A DNA stretch of 64,000 bases from Melanocharis versteri (Eukaryota; Chordata; Aves; Passeriformes; Melanocharitidae): contig VZTG01010518.1 in the NCBI GenBank assembly GCA_013397845.1, forward strand, positions 62,001 to 126,000, written 5' to 3'. The notes below the pieces were generated by a model. The model ran no database searches. It worked only from the letters and a program-made list of their open reading frames with translations, and had not been told where the DNA came from. This document shows, in pieces, positions 51,100 through 64,000 of this stretch (position 1 is its first letter; each line of letters begins with the position of its first letter). The position numbers and the translations under genes are program-made.

Positions 51100-53400
51100 T
51101 CTGAGCTCACTGCCTGACCAGAAGCCTGTGTTAATAACCCTTGCAGTGGTAAAACCATTGCTGAAGGCCTCAGCAGTGTTGTGGCTGGCTCACTTGCCCA
51201 GTAGTAGCCATTTCCAGGTTCGAGGCTTGTTGCCTTCTCCCAGCTGGCCTGTTCTGCAGCAGCAGTGAAGGTGACAAAAGTCGGCTTCAGAGTTCAGCAT
51301 GGACAGCTGGGGTGGGGGACCATATTCCCTCTGCAGTTAATGCAAGGAATCCAGCTCCTCCTGGGGAATATTTACGGCATCAAACTTGGCATCCTGCTGT
51401 TCTCCCCTAGGGATACAGCTACAAAACACAGGCACACGGTGTCCTTTGCAAGTATCTGGCATTGTCTGTGGAGGCAGACATAGAATGACATGAATTGTCT
51501 GTTCATGATGCTCAGGTATCCCAGGACATTTAAAGGAGCACAAGGCTTTTTCATTTGCACTGTGTTCAGGCAAATACTACACCTGGGATCTAAAGAAGAA
51601 TGTCCAAAATCAGGCTGTGCCTAGGAGTCCCTGGTGCTTCCAGATGCAAGAAGATAAAATGCCAAGGAACATCAGTTCAGTGAGACCACGAGTTCATGAC
51701 AGAGAGTCATTCATGTCTCATGAGTGAGGCATCTGAAACAGTGAATTTCCTTGGGCTGTGAAATCCCCTTTGACTTGGGCAGGCACATCAATGGCTCACA
51801 CTTGCTGAGCTTTAATTCTCATCACAAGTACAAGCCCATTCCTTGTACAGTCTGGAAAACTCCTTCTGTAGCCCCTGACAGAACTGCAATAGTATCGATG
51901 GTCTTTTATATTGATCCCATGAAAACATAAAATAGATTGCATCTACATCAACAAAGCCTGTAAAATGAAATTTTAAGTATCCACAAAAATCAAGCTAACA
52001 AGAAATACGTTTTCCCTTCTCTTATACCAATAAAATAATAAAAGTCAGTGTTCTAGTCTTTGGTAAGTGGCAAATGGAAAAATCAATAAACAACCCCATA
52101 TGTAATTGTTTTAGAATAATCAGTGGAAAAGTGCTTAAAAACTTCTTACAATGAAATTAAGGTAACTGAAATATTTTAATATTTGGGAGAAAACTGGATT
52201 ACCTGTGTTTTCAAAAAAGAACAGCCCCCTTTTATTTTTTTAATCTGCAGGGCTGCTGCCTAAGAGATGAATGCTTTGAGTTTTCATTCACAAGCCTCTG
52301 CAATATTGGCTGCTGTGGAGATCGGATCCAAGCTGTGGGACGTCTGCAGCCTGCCCACCAGTTGTGGCAGCCTTATTTGGGTTGGGGGTGTCATGCAGGT
52401 GATGTGAATTGACTCCAGCGCTATCACACCTGCCTTTATCAAGGCTGTGTAGCTCATCCCTTGTCTGTACGTCAAGCATTAGGTGGTGTGGCTATCACTT
52501 ACTTCCTGCTCAGCTGCTCCTCGTCTCTTCAAGGGAATGGAGCCAAATAGGAAGAACCTTGAATGTGAACTATGCCAACAGGATGCAAGTGGCCCACCTC
52601 CATGGACTTTTTTTTTTTTTTTGCAGAGAACTGATGTACAGTCCATGTTACCATTGAGGAATGTTGGTTTGCCACTGGCCATGGGCGCAGACGAGCTGGC
52701 CAACTGACCCCATGGGCTCTGAATGTTGACACCAGCCATGCAGAGTTGAATCTTATGGTCTCCCAAAACATGTTCACCTCCCTGCAAACCTGGAGCGATG
52801 GGAGCTTTCTGTTTGTGGGCATGCCCAGGTGGATCACTGACAGAATCCCTAAAAGCATCATGAGAGAGAAGCCTTTGCTACTCAGGACTAAATAGGAATG
52901 AGCTCTTATTACTGACTTCACCAAGTCAATACTTGAACAAGCTGAGTCAGTACTTCAGAGAGATGACTTTATACAGCTGGTCAAAAAAATATACATAGAA
53001 CAGAAAACTCAAGAAAACTTTTGTCTTCTGTGACCACAGTTCCTATAACACATTTTATGCGTTGCCAGAAAAACAGACTTTTAAAACCTGAACCGGAAGC
53101 TTGATTTGGGGCACAAGGAAAACATCTGGAAAATGCTAACAATTCTGTTCAGTGCGGGATGGGCTCATCATCTTCTCTATCATTTGATCATGTGAAGGGT
53201 ACCCGGCAGCTTGTGCCCACTCCCAAAATTTCTCCAAGCAAGTATGATGTCTTTGAGTGCAGACTACCACTGCTGATCCTCCCCTTGTATGTAAGTTCCC
53301 AAGAATTTGCTATCAGGCAGAAGCTGAATGGGCACACAGAAAGTAGCCTGAGCTGTGTTCCTCGTTCACCATAGCACCTGCTTGGTCAGACTATGCTGCA
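51100..53400. other. GC-richer interval with decayed reading frames, unidentified
   Basis: Between AT-rich flanks, 51120-51420, 52230-52870 and 53155-53380 are richer in G and C and have several overlapping open frames on both strands. On the plus strand, one frame ending NVGLPLAMGADELAN at 52707 is followed, after a frame change, by another reading PWALNVDTSHAELNLMVSQN from about 52709. This is the pattern of a frameshifted old coding sequence, but no family is recognised. T15 followed by GCAG (52608-52626) and a GTAAGT at 53292 look like splice signals. It could be a pseudogene, an unclassified transposon remnant or chance. Confidence 0.25.
52608..52622 (+). repeat. Poly-T run of 15
   Basis: Uninterrupted T15, followed at once by GCAG. 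It is a simple repeat, but also shaped like a splice acceptor on the plus strand or a poly-A tail on the minus strand. Confidence 0.85.
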
Positions 53401-56400
53401 AGAGACACAGGGTGAGTAGTAAAATCACGTAAGTAGCAATGGGAAGTAAGGGGAGGGTTTGAATGGGGAGAAAATGCAGGCTGTTTGTTTATTCGTTCAT
53501 GTAGCCAGGGACATCAAATAAATACAATAACTGACCCAGAGATTTGCTGATTTGGGACATCACCCAGAGTTGGATTTCAGCACCAGTACATGAGAAAGTC
53601 AGATCATCTGACCCAATAATTTTGAATGGGTTCCCATTTCTCTGGTTATTAACTGGCACCTGAGAGCTGCTAAATCAGTAAATTTTTAGCATTTCTGTAT
53701 CTGAACTCAACAAGCTTGACTTGCTCATCCAGTTACTGTTGCACGTGCTTTGACATCAGCTTTAGCAAGGAGGATTTGAACCAGGAACTCCTATAAACAG
53801 TTTTTCTTTGAAATCAGATTAGCAAGTCAGAAATGCCAAGTGATAAGAGCAGACTTTCCTTCACAAGACTTCCTTTAGCAACCCTGAGTCAATGGCATTG
53901 GGAGGACATTAGCCTTCATATCCACAGGGTAGAAAAATTGATTCACTGTCATCATGAAAGTTACAATTTTAACTTTGCTTCAGCAAGTTATGGAATATTA
54001 TTAGAGATGTATTAAAGTCACACATGCCTTCCCTATTTTTAAAAGGAAAAGAAGAAGGTATTATGCGCCTGGAGGAAATGGTTACCCAAAATCTGAGTGA
54101 AAAAAGAAAGGGAAAATATAAAGGGGAGAAAATCAACCTGCAGTGTCTTTTCTTGCTGGTTTTGACATTAAGGTCCGTTGCAGGCCAAAAATGAGCCTTC
54201 CAAGCAAGTAGATGGAAAGATTCTTCTTTTGGAGGGGGGGAAGAGATACAGGTGGAGAGACTGTTCTCTTTTGGAGCTGACTGGTCACTAGAAAGATCTT
54301 TTTAGCAAATTTATGCTGGCGTAATATTCCTGACCAATTCTTCCTGTAGCAACCTTTGTATAGATCAGAATAAACCAAGAAGGCCCATGCTCTGAGGTGT
54401 GCACAGCTGCACGTTGGCATCACACCTACAAAATACACTCTTTAGAGAGTCAGATACACCAAAGCCTGTGGTTCCTCATCAAGCAGGCACGCAAGATATA
54501 ATGAGGGAGGAGTACTTGCTGAACATGTAGGAGGGCAGTTTCCCTTCTAAAAATAACAAAACAGTTTCCCTTTCTTTTCCTCTGTTGAACCATGATGATA
54601 TGGTCCATCTCAGACTCAACATCTTTTTTTGGGGATAGAACATTAGAATGAAAAGTCAGATTGAAAGCAGGATGATATTATAAGCTATTTAGGAACCCAC
54701 AAGTATCCAAAGTGCTACCAGCTGAAGAGAAACCTATTAAACCTAGGAGTTTTTATACTTATGTCTGTTTTTAAGGTCATTACCCAAAAGATTTACATTA
54801 CAAATATCTTCAGACCATTGCTGTAACAAATATATCACTGCTACATTTTTAAACTTCTCTATATAGCAAAAATGCAGTAATAGTAATTCCACAATGTAGT
54901 TTATCTCTACTATAGGCATCCCATCATATCTAGCATCTATGAAACTGGGTGGGTTATTCTCCAAAATGCAGTTTTCAGGTGGGTATTCATATGCATGCTG
55001 GTTTACACTAATCTAACAAAACCTCTCACACTTAGCTTGTAGCATCCTAGCCAAAATGGAATCCAAGGAGGCAAAAAACTCAGAGTGTGAAATGCACTCT
55101 GCTGGGTGTCTTAAATCCAGCACTGAGTTTCATGGTCCTCCTCTACTGAGAGTGGAGAGAGGCACCCCAGAACATAATTCAGCCCACCTAGAGTCTGACT
55201 GGAACACATACCATAGCCCCACCTGAGGTTACACCATTCTGTAGCAAACACCATTAAAAAGCAGCATTCAGAAGTAGCTTCTGACATCTGACCCAGGAAG
55301 ATCAGTGTCATTCCTTTGTCTTGATCAATTTTAATGCAAAAGAAGAAAACACATTATACTGCAGGAGAAATGGAGCCAAGCTCTGTACATCCAGTGTTTT
55401 CACGCCCAGGCTCTGGTTAGGGCTGCGATCTGTCATCACTGTGGTGGGTCATTGCCCACAGGTGTGAAGTTGCTTCTGTCAATATTTGTTCAAGTCTGCA
55501 AATAAATGGATTACCTGAATGCATATGTCTCTGCAAAAGTTTACATGTTAGAATTGTTGTTATCAGATCACAGAGGGGATAACACGAATTTGACCGCAGT
55601 CATTTCAAAGAGCTAAGCTTCTTTCTCACCCTGACATTTTACCACAGGTTTCAGAGTAATATCATCACCAGAGGCGATCAAAAGATGTAATATAAATGCA
55701 GAGCAAGCAAAAATTCTGCTTCTCTTACTTTTTTTTAGGTTTACTATGCAATAACACAATCAAAAGATTTCTCATCTGAAACAGTTTTAAAGATAAAAAT
55801 GGCTTTGTGAGCTAATGTGAATGCACTTTCAAAAAACACAACTCCAAGGGAAATGAGAAGAAAAAAAACTCAAGAGAAACTACTTTTTATATCCCATTCT
55901 CATTTTCATAAACATCTAAAAGGTCGGGGAGGAGAATGTATTGAAAATGTTGATTTGACACCCCTTACACACCTTTGCTACATATCTGGTGGAAAGGTGG
56001 TTTTCCACTCACTATACGAATTTTCTTGCAGCAGTGGTTCCCGCTTTAAAGTGAATAAAGGGTAAAGTGTCACAGAGGTGAACAAAGGAGTGCATATTTT
56101 TCTATCATACCTGAAAACTAACCTGTAGCACCTATCTTATTAGGGTGTCATGGAAGCCAAGACTGTATTGAATCATTACATCAGGATGTTCCAGTCACTG
56201 GGAGAGTTTAGGTTCCTTTGAGGTTCCTGGTTCAGTGTTCAGCTCAGACAGAAAATGGTGAGGTTTCCTGGCTGAAAGGAAGTAAGTTTTCATATTCATA
56301 TCCTAGTGCAGGAATAGTGTGTTCCACTGATGGGGAGGGAAACTTTAGTTGGACTTGGCTGAGAATATTCATTCTTTTGAACCTATAAAGTGGTCTTTCA

Positions 56401-59400
56401 GAGATGCTCTCCAACTAAAAGCTTCCTTGAGCAACACGTGTTCAAACTCAAAAGTAAAGCCAAGGAATTTGGCTCTTACAAGGCACCTAAAATGAGCAGC
56501 AGGTTGAGAATTTAAGTTCTGAGTGGGTGATGAAGTCAGTTTTTAATGTTACACAGTACTACAGTTAGAGCTACCAGCAGTGATCATTCATAACACTGGC
56601 ATGTACTTGCACTAAATTATGGTAGCATTGAATATTAGAAAAACCCCAAACCTCAAACAGCTATGTACTTCAAAATTAGTCAGGTCAAAGGGTTGGAGGA
56701 ATGACGGATTATAAAGTCTGTAAGGAAAAAGAATCATAATTGTAACTATCATCTTTACTCCTGAACATTATTTTATATATTTGCTTTTAGTATTTGTCCA
56801 CTTCCTGTTAGCATGAAAATAATGTCTTTCACAAACCATCTCCATTAGGCTTGTTCCCAAAAGAATTTATATCTAATTAAATTATATTTGTGCTCTTTTA
56901 ACCCTTTTTCCTTCTTCAGTGTGCATTTTCCTTTAAAAATTACAAATTTCTCTTTCTAATTTATTTTAAACCAGGCAATTTTCTGCTTGATATTTTCGAA
57001 GCTAATGCCACACCATTTTTTCCTCCTCCTTCTTATAAGTCCCCTTTTTTAAGAGCTTCTTGTTTGATTTCTTCTGATATGCATATACCTATCTCAAGCC
57101 CTTTATTGTAACATTTATGGGTTTCATATATGTGTATTCTACGTTTTTATATTGTTTCTATGTTCCCTTTAAAGGGAAGTACTACTCTTTAATTTTCCAC
57201 ACACTGGTAGTATTTTTATCGGCCAGATAGAGAATATGAGCTCACACATTAGTGTGTCAGAGGGAATAGTAAACGAGTTTGCTTTTGTTTTATCAGATGT
57301 TAAAAATGGTTTACCAGTTTCTGAGAAATACTTGACACTTTTTCTTCTATACCTCATCCCATTATAATTATCTATGAGGTGTCCATGCTGCTCTGGCTTC
57401 GTATCTCTTCTGGTTTTGGCTGCAGTTCTAACATGCAAATGGCCAAACAATCCATTTATCCCCCAAAATCAGTTGAAACAACAATATCCATGACGCAGCA
57501 AAACTTCTGTCTTTTTAGAGATATTTTAGCACATTAACAAAACCAATTAATCAGTGGAAGGCTTACATGCTTCAAGTTTTTTTTTCTGCTTTCTCGCTTC
57601 CCATTACTGGTGATGCAGTTTTCCCTCCTCACTGGGTGCACACATAAAATCCCAAGTTTTCCCAGATGGGGAGCTGTTATGGGTGAGCTCCACAAGCTCC
57701 AGGACAGCAGGAACCTGTCACTGGATGCTGGGTCAGGTAATGGGCTGAAGTGTTTCTTCTGCTCCTCTGCAAGGCAAACACAGAAATACAATACAGCCTT
57801 GGGAAGGTAAAACTAGTTTATCCAATAGCTTTGGGCTTCGGATCTGAATTTTGAGAGGAGCTGCTGGCTATGAGACTCTGAGAAGTGCAACTATGAAATC
57901 AGGGGGACTTCAGGCACAATTAAACTAGACAGTGTTACATCTGTTAAGGTCTAGCACCTTTTTGTTCCTGGGGGCATTACTTGGAGATTGCTGCAGATTC
58001 CAAAGGGGTAAACAGTCTCAACTTCTTCCCAGAGATCTTCATACAATCCACCACCCATCTGCATACACACAGGACTAATAGCAAAATAAAGACCCATGTT
58101 GACATGAAACAGGGATTATTATTTAATCCTAGAACTGATTTAATATTTCAGAAAGCTGCCGAGCAGAACAAGGATCCCATACACTTAAAGATGACCTCTG
58201 ACTGTATCTCGGTATGCAGGGGAAGATGAATTATTTCTTTATGAGCCATTCTCATAATTAGTCTTTACCATCAAAAGGTATTATCAGAGCTGGCTGGTCA
58301 CTGGTGAACATCTCCTTTCCCACCTCAATATAAAACCAGCTAGTTTCCAGCCTTTTTCATTGCTGCCATGTTCTTCTCTTTCTTCTTACTCCTTCCAACC
58401 CAGTCACTTCTTCCTTTCTCTCTCTCACCTCCTGGCTGTTTTCCCCTCAGCCCAACACTCTTCCTGCTCCTTTGACATCTGCTAACCACAGCATAAATGA
58501 GTGAAATCCTGGGGTCCACTTCCCAGACTACATTGAGAAGACCAACAGTTTATGATGTGATTGTTCTCTGCTCCGATCTCCTTTTCCCTACTGGTACAGC
58601 AAACTTGTTGGGAACTGGTGATCTGTGTGGCACTGTCAAATCTCCTCTTAAGAGCATTATTTGAAAAAAATAATTTAAAAGGGTCATTATCAAGACCATT
58701 CTCTGCTCTGAACACTGCTTTCTGTTGCCATGGCTGCTGAAGTAACAATATATGGTGGCTGTCAGTGTAAGCAGTGACTCAAGAGTCTCTGCTGTCAGCA
58801 CCACCACACAGTGGATGCATCTTGAAGGAGGTTCTCATGGACCACCTCAAGCCCCAAAGAGCTGTTTCCACAAATAGTACATCTTGTGTAGCTTGGGTCT
58901 GTCATAACAGAGATAAAAGAAGGAGAAACATTAGCTGTGGGTGACTGACTGAACACAAATAACTGGAGGGTACAGAGGTTTAAAATGCAGCCCATTTCCC
59001 TTCTTGACCTAGTACTAGCCTTAACTGTAACATCTTGAAGGTAAATGTTCAGAGGGGGCAGATGTTTTTCCTGCAGGGTGTTTTCATCTTGCACACAGTT
59101 TCATGAAATTCTCCTTTTATGATCGCCTTGTGCAATGCTGTGAGCTCAGCAGAGCGGGCTGTGGCAGGGTGTTTTGGCATTTCAGTCTTGCACTTGGTCC
59201 TTCCAGTCCATGGAATGCCTCCAAGAGAACAGGTGTGTAGTGGCTGAGCAGATCAGCTGATTTCACGCACATATCCATTTTCCTTGACATGGATGAATAT
59301 CTGCAGTAATTCTTCGCTAATATTTACTCAAAGAGTTGCACTCTGTGCATGTTGTACTATATCCTGCTTCCAGGCTTTCTACTTTTTTCCTATACATTAT

Positions 59401-61743
59401 TACTTGTGGGCCTGTTTTGCTGTCTGTTATTTTGTTCTTTTGTTGCAGACCACTGTGGAAATATTTTGCCCCATAATTACACACCTAGGAGAGCAGAGGT
59501 TTGGTCTGAGACCAAGATGTTTGTACTTATATATAAGGACAGCAGTTCAGCTTCTCTTTATATGTTCATGACTTCATACCACCTTCCACAGTAACCTTCT
59601 CAAGACTGGCTTTAGGTCATCCAACACCTTCATTTTTCTTAGGTTATTGTTCCTGTACTGGGCCATCTTCCTTAAATTGCCAACATTTCATTTTTACTAG
59701 ACATAAGGTCTGAGCCATGTATCGTAAGATAAAAGACCTTTGCCTGCCACAAATGTGGAACAGGCAAAGCCCAGTTTGTAACCAGAGGTAAGAGAAAAGA
59801 TTGTGATCCAGATCCAAACTTCCTCAGCCTTTTGGAAGATGTAAATTATGGTTTCGGTGTTAATGTTCAGGTGTACATCTAAGTGGCCCCAGTGGAGGGC
59901 AGAGAATCCCAGTTTAACATCTCTTTTCCAGGGTAGCTCCGGTGGCTGTATTCTCCTCTCTTACAGCACATCATGAACCCAATTCATCATTAACTCAAGA
60001 GAGCTACATTGAAGTAGGTAGGAGAGGGCTGGCTCACAGTACCCAAGTATTTACCTCTACTAATTTTCGGTAACAGAATAGAAATTTTCCAGTTAGGTGT
60101 ATCCAAACAATGGCTTCCTATGTGACATTTGATGCAAATATTTATTTAAATTTATGTCAAATTTTCAGGGGTTTAGGGAGAATTTGTACCAGAACAGTTA
60201 TTAGAAGGCTGCAGGACTGTCAAGGGTGTTCAAATAACAGATGCTATTCTCATTAGCTTTCATGGATAGATAACAAAGAATAGATACTCAGGTAGAATTC
60301 TTGCTTTCACTTAAGTATTCAGAGAGCTTAAGTGTGAGACTGAAGTGTAGCACAACCTCTGTTCTGAAACCTCATTTAAGGGACTAATGTGATCCCCTGT
60401 TTAGGGACATCATTTACAAGAAATATGGATCTTTTATAGCTAGATGTTCACATACACTGAGTTTGGGATAAAGGATTCCTATCCCACCTAAAGCATTATA
60501 TCTGGTTTAAAAATTGTCTATACACTGAGCATTCTCCTCTACAGAACAGGCTGAATGCAAACCTAATGCTATGTACTTATAAATCAAAGTCCGTGGGTTT
60601 ATGCCCATTTATTAAGTCTAATTCACAAGTTTAACTGAACTTTACCTCAGATCCTAGTTTGACTTACTTAGGTTTTTTTCCTTTCAAAGAGACTTTTTCA
60701 GTCTTCCCAAAGGACTCATCTACGTTATAAATATCTTTATCTTATTTTTAAGTCTTATATTATTACGTAATATAAAAACAAATTAAATACTGGCAACAGA
60801 GTTTCCTCTAAGTCACTCTCAGTAAAAATTCAGTAATGGCTTCATAGGCAGCAGCTTTGCCAAGGTTACTGTTTGTTGTCTGGATGGCTGAGGAGCTACT
60901 GCAGTGGTCAAATACCTCTGGAAGTCTGGTTATCAAAAGATATATTAAATGAGATCAGCAAATGTCTCAGGAAACAATTTCACAGGGGAGCCAGAGGGTC
61001 TGACCTGGCACAAAAAGCCAGTATTAGCTGGTCCAGGACACTGCCTTCCTTACTTCATCAAGATAATCAAACAGCAGATGAAATCAGAAATCTTAAGAGT
61101 TCTGAAAAAACCTACTTTCATCCCACCATTCATATGAAAAATTGTGTTTCTGTACAATACTTTTCTATGCTTTCATATGAAAAGAGAATTTATCTAAGGC
61201 TTGCATATTCCTTTTGTCTTATTTGAGACCCAGGTGGAGGTTTTTTTCTCCTTCAGCAACAGATCTGCAGGGCTGATGTACCTTGAGGCAGTTTTTCTTG
61301 TTGCATCACCCACAGCTTGGGTGATTAGAGCTCTTCTTCCAAGGCTTTGCACTACCTGTTGCTACACAAAACAAGAGACAGAGGTGGAACACTAAGTACC
61401 CCAGCATCCCTGTCCTTAATTGAGTGGAGATATGTAGCACTTTCAGGCAATTCACCTTTTGACTTGGAAATCTCTGCTGGGCTCCTCCTCTTCTTTCATT
61501 TTGGATCTTGAGCTGGCAAATCCTGTTTTCCTCTTAAACAGCATTAAACCTGACAATCCTACACAACCCCAGAATGGCATCATAGTGTGAAAACCATCAC
61601 TTTCAATAATTTCCCTAATGTAAGAATCATGTTAGAAATGTAACACAATTTTTTTCCTATGGTAGGGTAGGTGTTACTTTCTAAACTTACCAGAAGCCAC
61701 TTCCCAGCTGGCACCTTGAACAAATATGGAAAAACAAACAAGT
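53401..61743. other. Intergenic DNA, no gene seen
   Basis: Mostly AT-rich. A pyrimidine-rich stretch on the plus strand (58345-58475) and short homopolymer runs are the only compositional features. No exon, RNA gene or repeat family is recognised. Confidence 0.5.
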
Positions 61744-61800
61744 AGGTTGGACTCAATGATCTCAGAGGTTTTTTCCCATCTAATTAATTCTGTGATTTTG
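61744..61800 (+). mobile_element. CR1 retroposon, 3' tail fragment
   Basis: AGGTTGGACTCAATGATCTC, AGAGGTTTTTTCCCATCTAA and TTCTGTGATTTT are the degraded last 57 bases of CR1 in plus orientation, with one copy of the terminal octamer. Confidence 0.85.
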
Positions 61801-64000
61801 TAAAATAAAAGTAGACAAACATTCTGTAACTCCCAAAGATGGCGGATACAAACAAGTGATCTGGAAGCTGTTTGTTAAAACAAATAATTGTCAGGATAAG
61901 TACCTCTAACCACAACCATCAGTCATTAAGTTCATGCAAATTCAGAATTTCCTCTTTAACTTGTATTTGCAAATAATTAATTATGATTAATTATGAGAAG
62001 GGTCAAAATCTTCCTCCCTTATTTTCTGACTCAACTAACTAGAAAAATGGCCTTTTCCCTCTCTGTACCCCAAAGCAGCCTTTCACCCAAACTGCCTCAA
62101 CATCCTCGCTTCTTTCTCACATTCACTTTGCTCCTCGAATCCCTACTTCGCTACTTGCCAGCACAGAAAAGGAACTAAAGAGAGACGCTGCCTTTCCTCA
62201 GCTGCAGAGTCACGTTGCCTCCCTGTAGCCCTGCTAGGAGGCATAGTCAGGAGTCATCAGCCAAATCCCTGCCAAACAAATGGGACTCGAAACCAAGGCT
62301 TGATTTGGACTGAATTTCACTGGGACAGCATCAGAGTATTTTCAGAATTTAAAGTAGTACATTTCCAAGATGTGAAAGTGCGTGATCTTGTCAACAGGAT
62401 GTTGCACATTGCAGGTATCCATGATCTCAAACAGTCAAGCACACAATCACAAGCTACAGGATAATTGCACAGATGTTTGATACAATTAATTACAGGCACT
62501 ATAGGGTCAATATATTTCGTTACTTCAATTGAAGGTTCTACTACAGATAAAGACAAATTATACCTCAGAATCTGGGTTTTAACCTGACCAGAGTGTTTTT
62601 GCTCAAAATAGAGTTACATTTTGTGGCTGAAATCTGTTGATCTTAGTGAATGTAATTATGGAAAGAACCTGTGACATGCGCAGTGGCAACACGGACTTCT
62701 GGGTACTTTGCTTATTTCCTGCTGTTGCTGCACCATAGCTCTCGATAAGAACATGCCATTTCAGGCGTGTTGCTCCCTGTTTAGTCAGCCAAGAGTGAAG
62801 GTCTTGGTATTCAGGGTTGTTTCCAAGGACCTGTGACAGATACAGTAATATTTGTCTCTTCCATTGTGGAAAAGGTGCTGTCTGGCACCCGCAGAAGCCC
62901 TGTGTAAACTGGCATGCTCCTTATACGTGCAGGCTGCTGCTCAGCTCAGTATATTTAAACTCCTTCGTGCACAACACCACCCACCGGGAATAAATGACTC
63001 TTCTATCCACACTAGATGAACCCGGAGACATCTCTGGGTGAAAGTGCATTTTTGTTTTTTGCAGTCATTGTGGAAACAAATGGATTTAACCTTCTAGGTC
63101 TTCATACGAGACGTTTTGGCTGAACAAGAATTCCAAATTTGGGATCTGTGTTGTTATGGGTGGTATGGTTATTATCAAGAGAAAGCTTTGAATTAATCTC
63201 AGATAAAATAAAGTGAGAGTTCTCTACTTTGTTCTTACTGAATATGAGAAATTTTCTTTCAGATACCTATCTGCAGAGCACAGCTTAGTATTAAGCATGC
63301 ACCTCTGGGTGGAAACCAAGTACAAAATTGTATTCTTTGCTGTAGTTCTTGTTCTCCTAGATAATGGTTGAACAGGCTAGTCTTTGTTTTTGACAATGCT
63401 TGACTTGAAGTTGTTAATTTAGTGTTTTGGCACCAGACAGAACAACTTTTTGGCAATCTCTGTGACTGTGTACTTGCTCAATATTTTGTTTAAAAATACT
63501 GTCATGATAAAACCTGCTCTTCACTCCAATAGAAAATACTGACATATTCTAACAGCACAGATTTTGCACTAATACCTAACAGAATGGGAAATTACTAAGA
63601 TAGGAGTTCTATAAATTAATAGTTTATTAAATTAATGTAGCAAGTTATTATTATTATATTATGCTAATATCGCAAATCATTCTAGTTCCTTGTATGAACA
63701 TATAAATCAATATCTGTTCTGGACATAAATCCATTCCATGTTTCATTCATGGTTTTGATAATACCACTTCTTGATTATATCAGCCTTGGATGGGCAACAA
63801 GTATTCAGAAATTGCAGAGGGAAATAGATGCCAGAAGCCAGCCAGGCAAGTGCATATAATTTGCTATAATATCCAGTTAGCAGGTCTGTAAAATAGCATC
63901 CTTTAACTTCCTGTTTAACATGAGGTAGGCTTGCAAGTCTTATGCTTCCAGAGCATTGCTGCACATCCTTATATATGCCAGCTGCCAGGAATTTTTACTG
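61801..64000. other. Intergenic DNA with a locally CpG-richer patch
   Basis: AT-rich apart from about 62670-63115, where roughly a dozen CpGs and a TATTTAAA (62952-62959) occur. A direct repeat ATTAATTATG lies at 61977-61995. No coding exon is recognised. Confidence 0.5.

Noticed and set aside
51215..51225. GGTTCGAGGCT, tRNA or SINE B-box-like word
   Set aside because: Only a partial match, with no A box or SINE body around it.
61976..61996. Direct repeat ATTAATTATG, possible insertion target duplication
   Set aside because: The copies overlap with no element between them, so it is a simple AT-rich repeat.

Overview
The window is vertebrate nuclear DNA, most likely from a bird. It is AT-rich, CpG-poor and intron-rich. 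Its only recognisable interspersed repeats are 5'-truncated CR1 retroposons of the avian type, with the shared 3' end around TTGGAAGGGACC / TCTATGATTC. No bacterial-style operons, CRISPR array, phage or plasmid module is visible. A single N at 46768 marks it as draft assembly.

Region 1 (1-4135) is the 3' end of one plus-strand gene. Five in-frame exons, joined by consensus GT-AG introns with compatible phases, encode the last 177 residues of a large secreted cysteine-rich protein. These are the end of a von Willebrand C-type region, a CC-x-x-C motif and a C-terminal cystine knot (CTCK) with the 11 cysteines of the VWF/gel-forming mucin type. A stop, a short 3' UTR and an AATAAA follow. From remembered family sequences it looks closest to the MUC5AC/MUC5B/MUC2/MUC19 group; the orthologue is not assigned.

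Region 2 (4136-64000) is about 60 kb in which I find no convincing protein-coding exon. It holds four substantial CR1 insertions (5932-6440 minus, 11878-12517 plus, 44311-44560 plus, 46469-47265 minus), a CR1 3' tail (61744-61800), and scattered A/T-rich and microsatellite tracts. The open reading frames there are short, lack recognisable domains, and occur on both strands. It reads as a gene desert or as a long intron or 5' region of a neighbour.

Places worth a second look: a 250-bp tandem duplication inside a CR1 with the N exactly at the junction; an RFX-like palindrome upstream of a TATA box near 28.4 kb; a relatively CpG-richer patch with a TATA-like box near 62.7-63.1 kb; a compact inverted repeat near 8.1 kb; and a GC-richer interval at 51.1-53.4 kb with decayed reading frames and splice-like signals. 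I did not find a clear new biological system. The strongest content is the mucin C-terminus.
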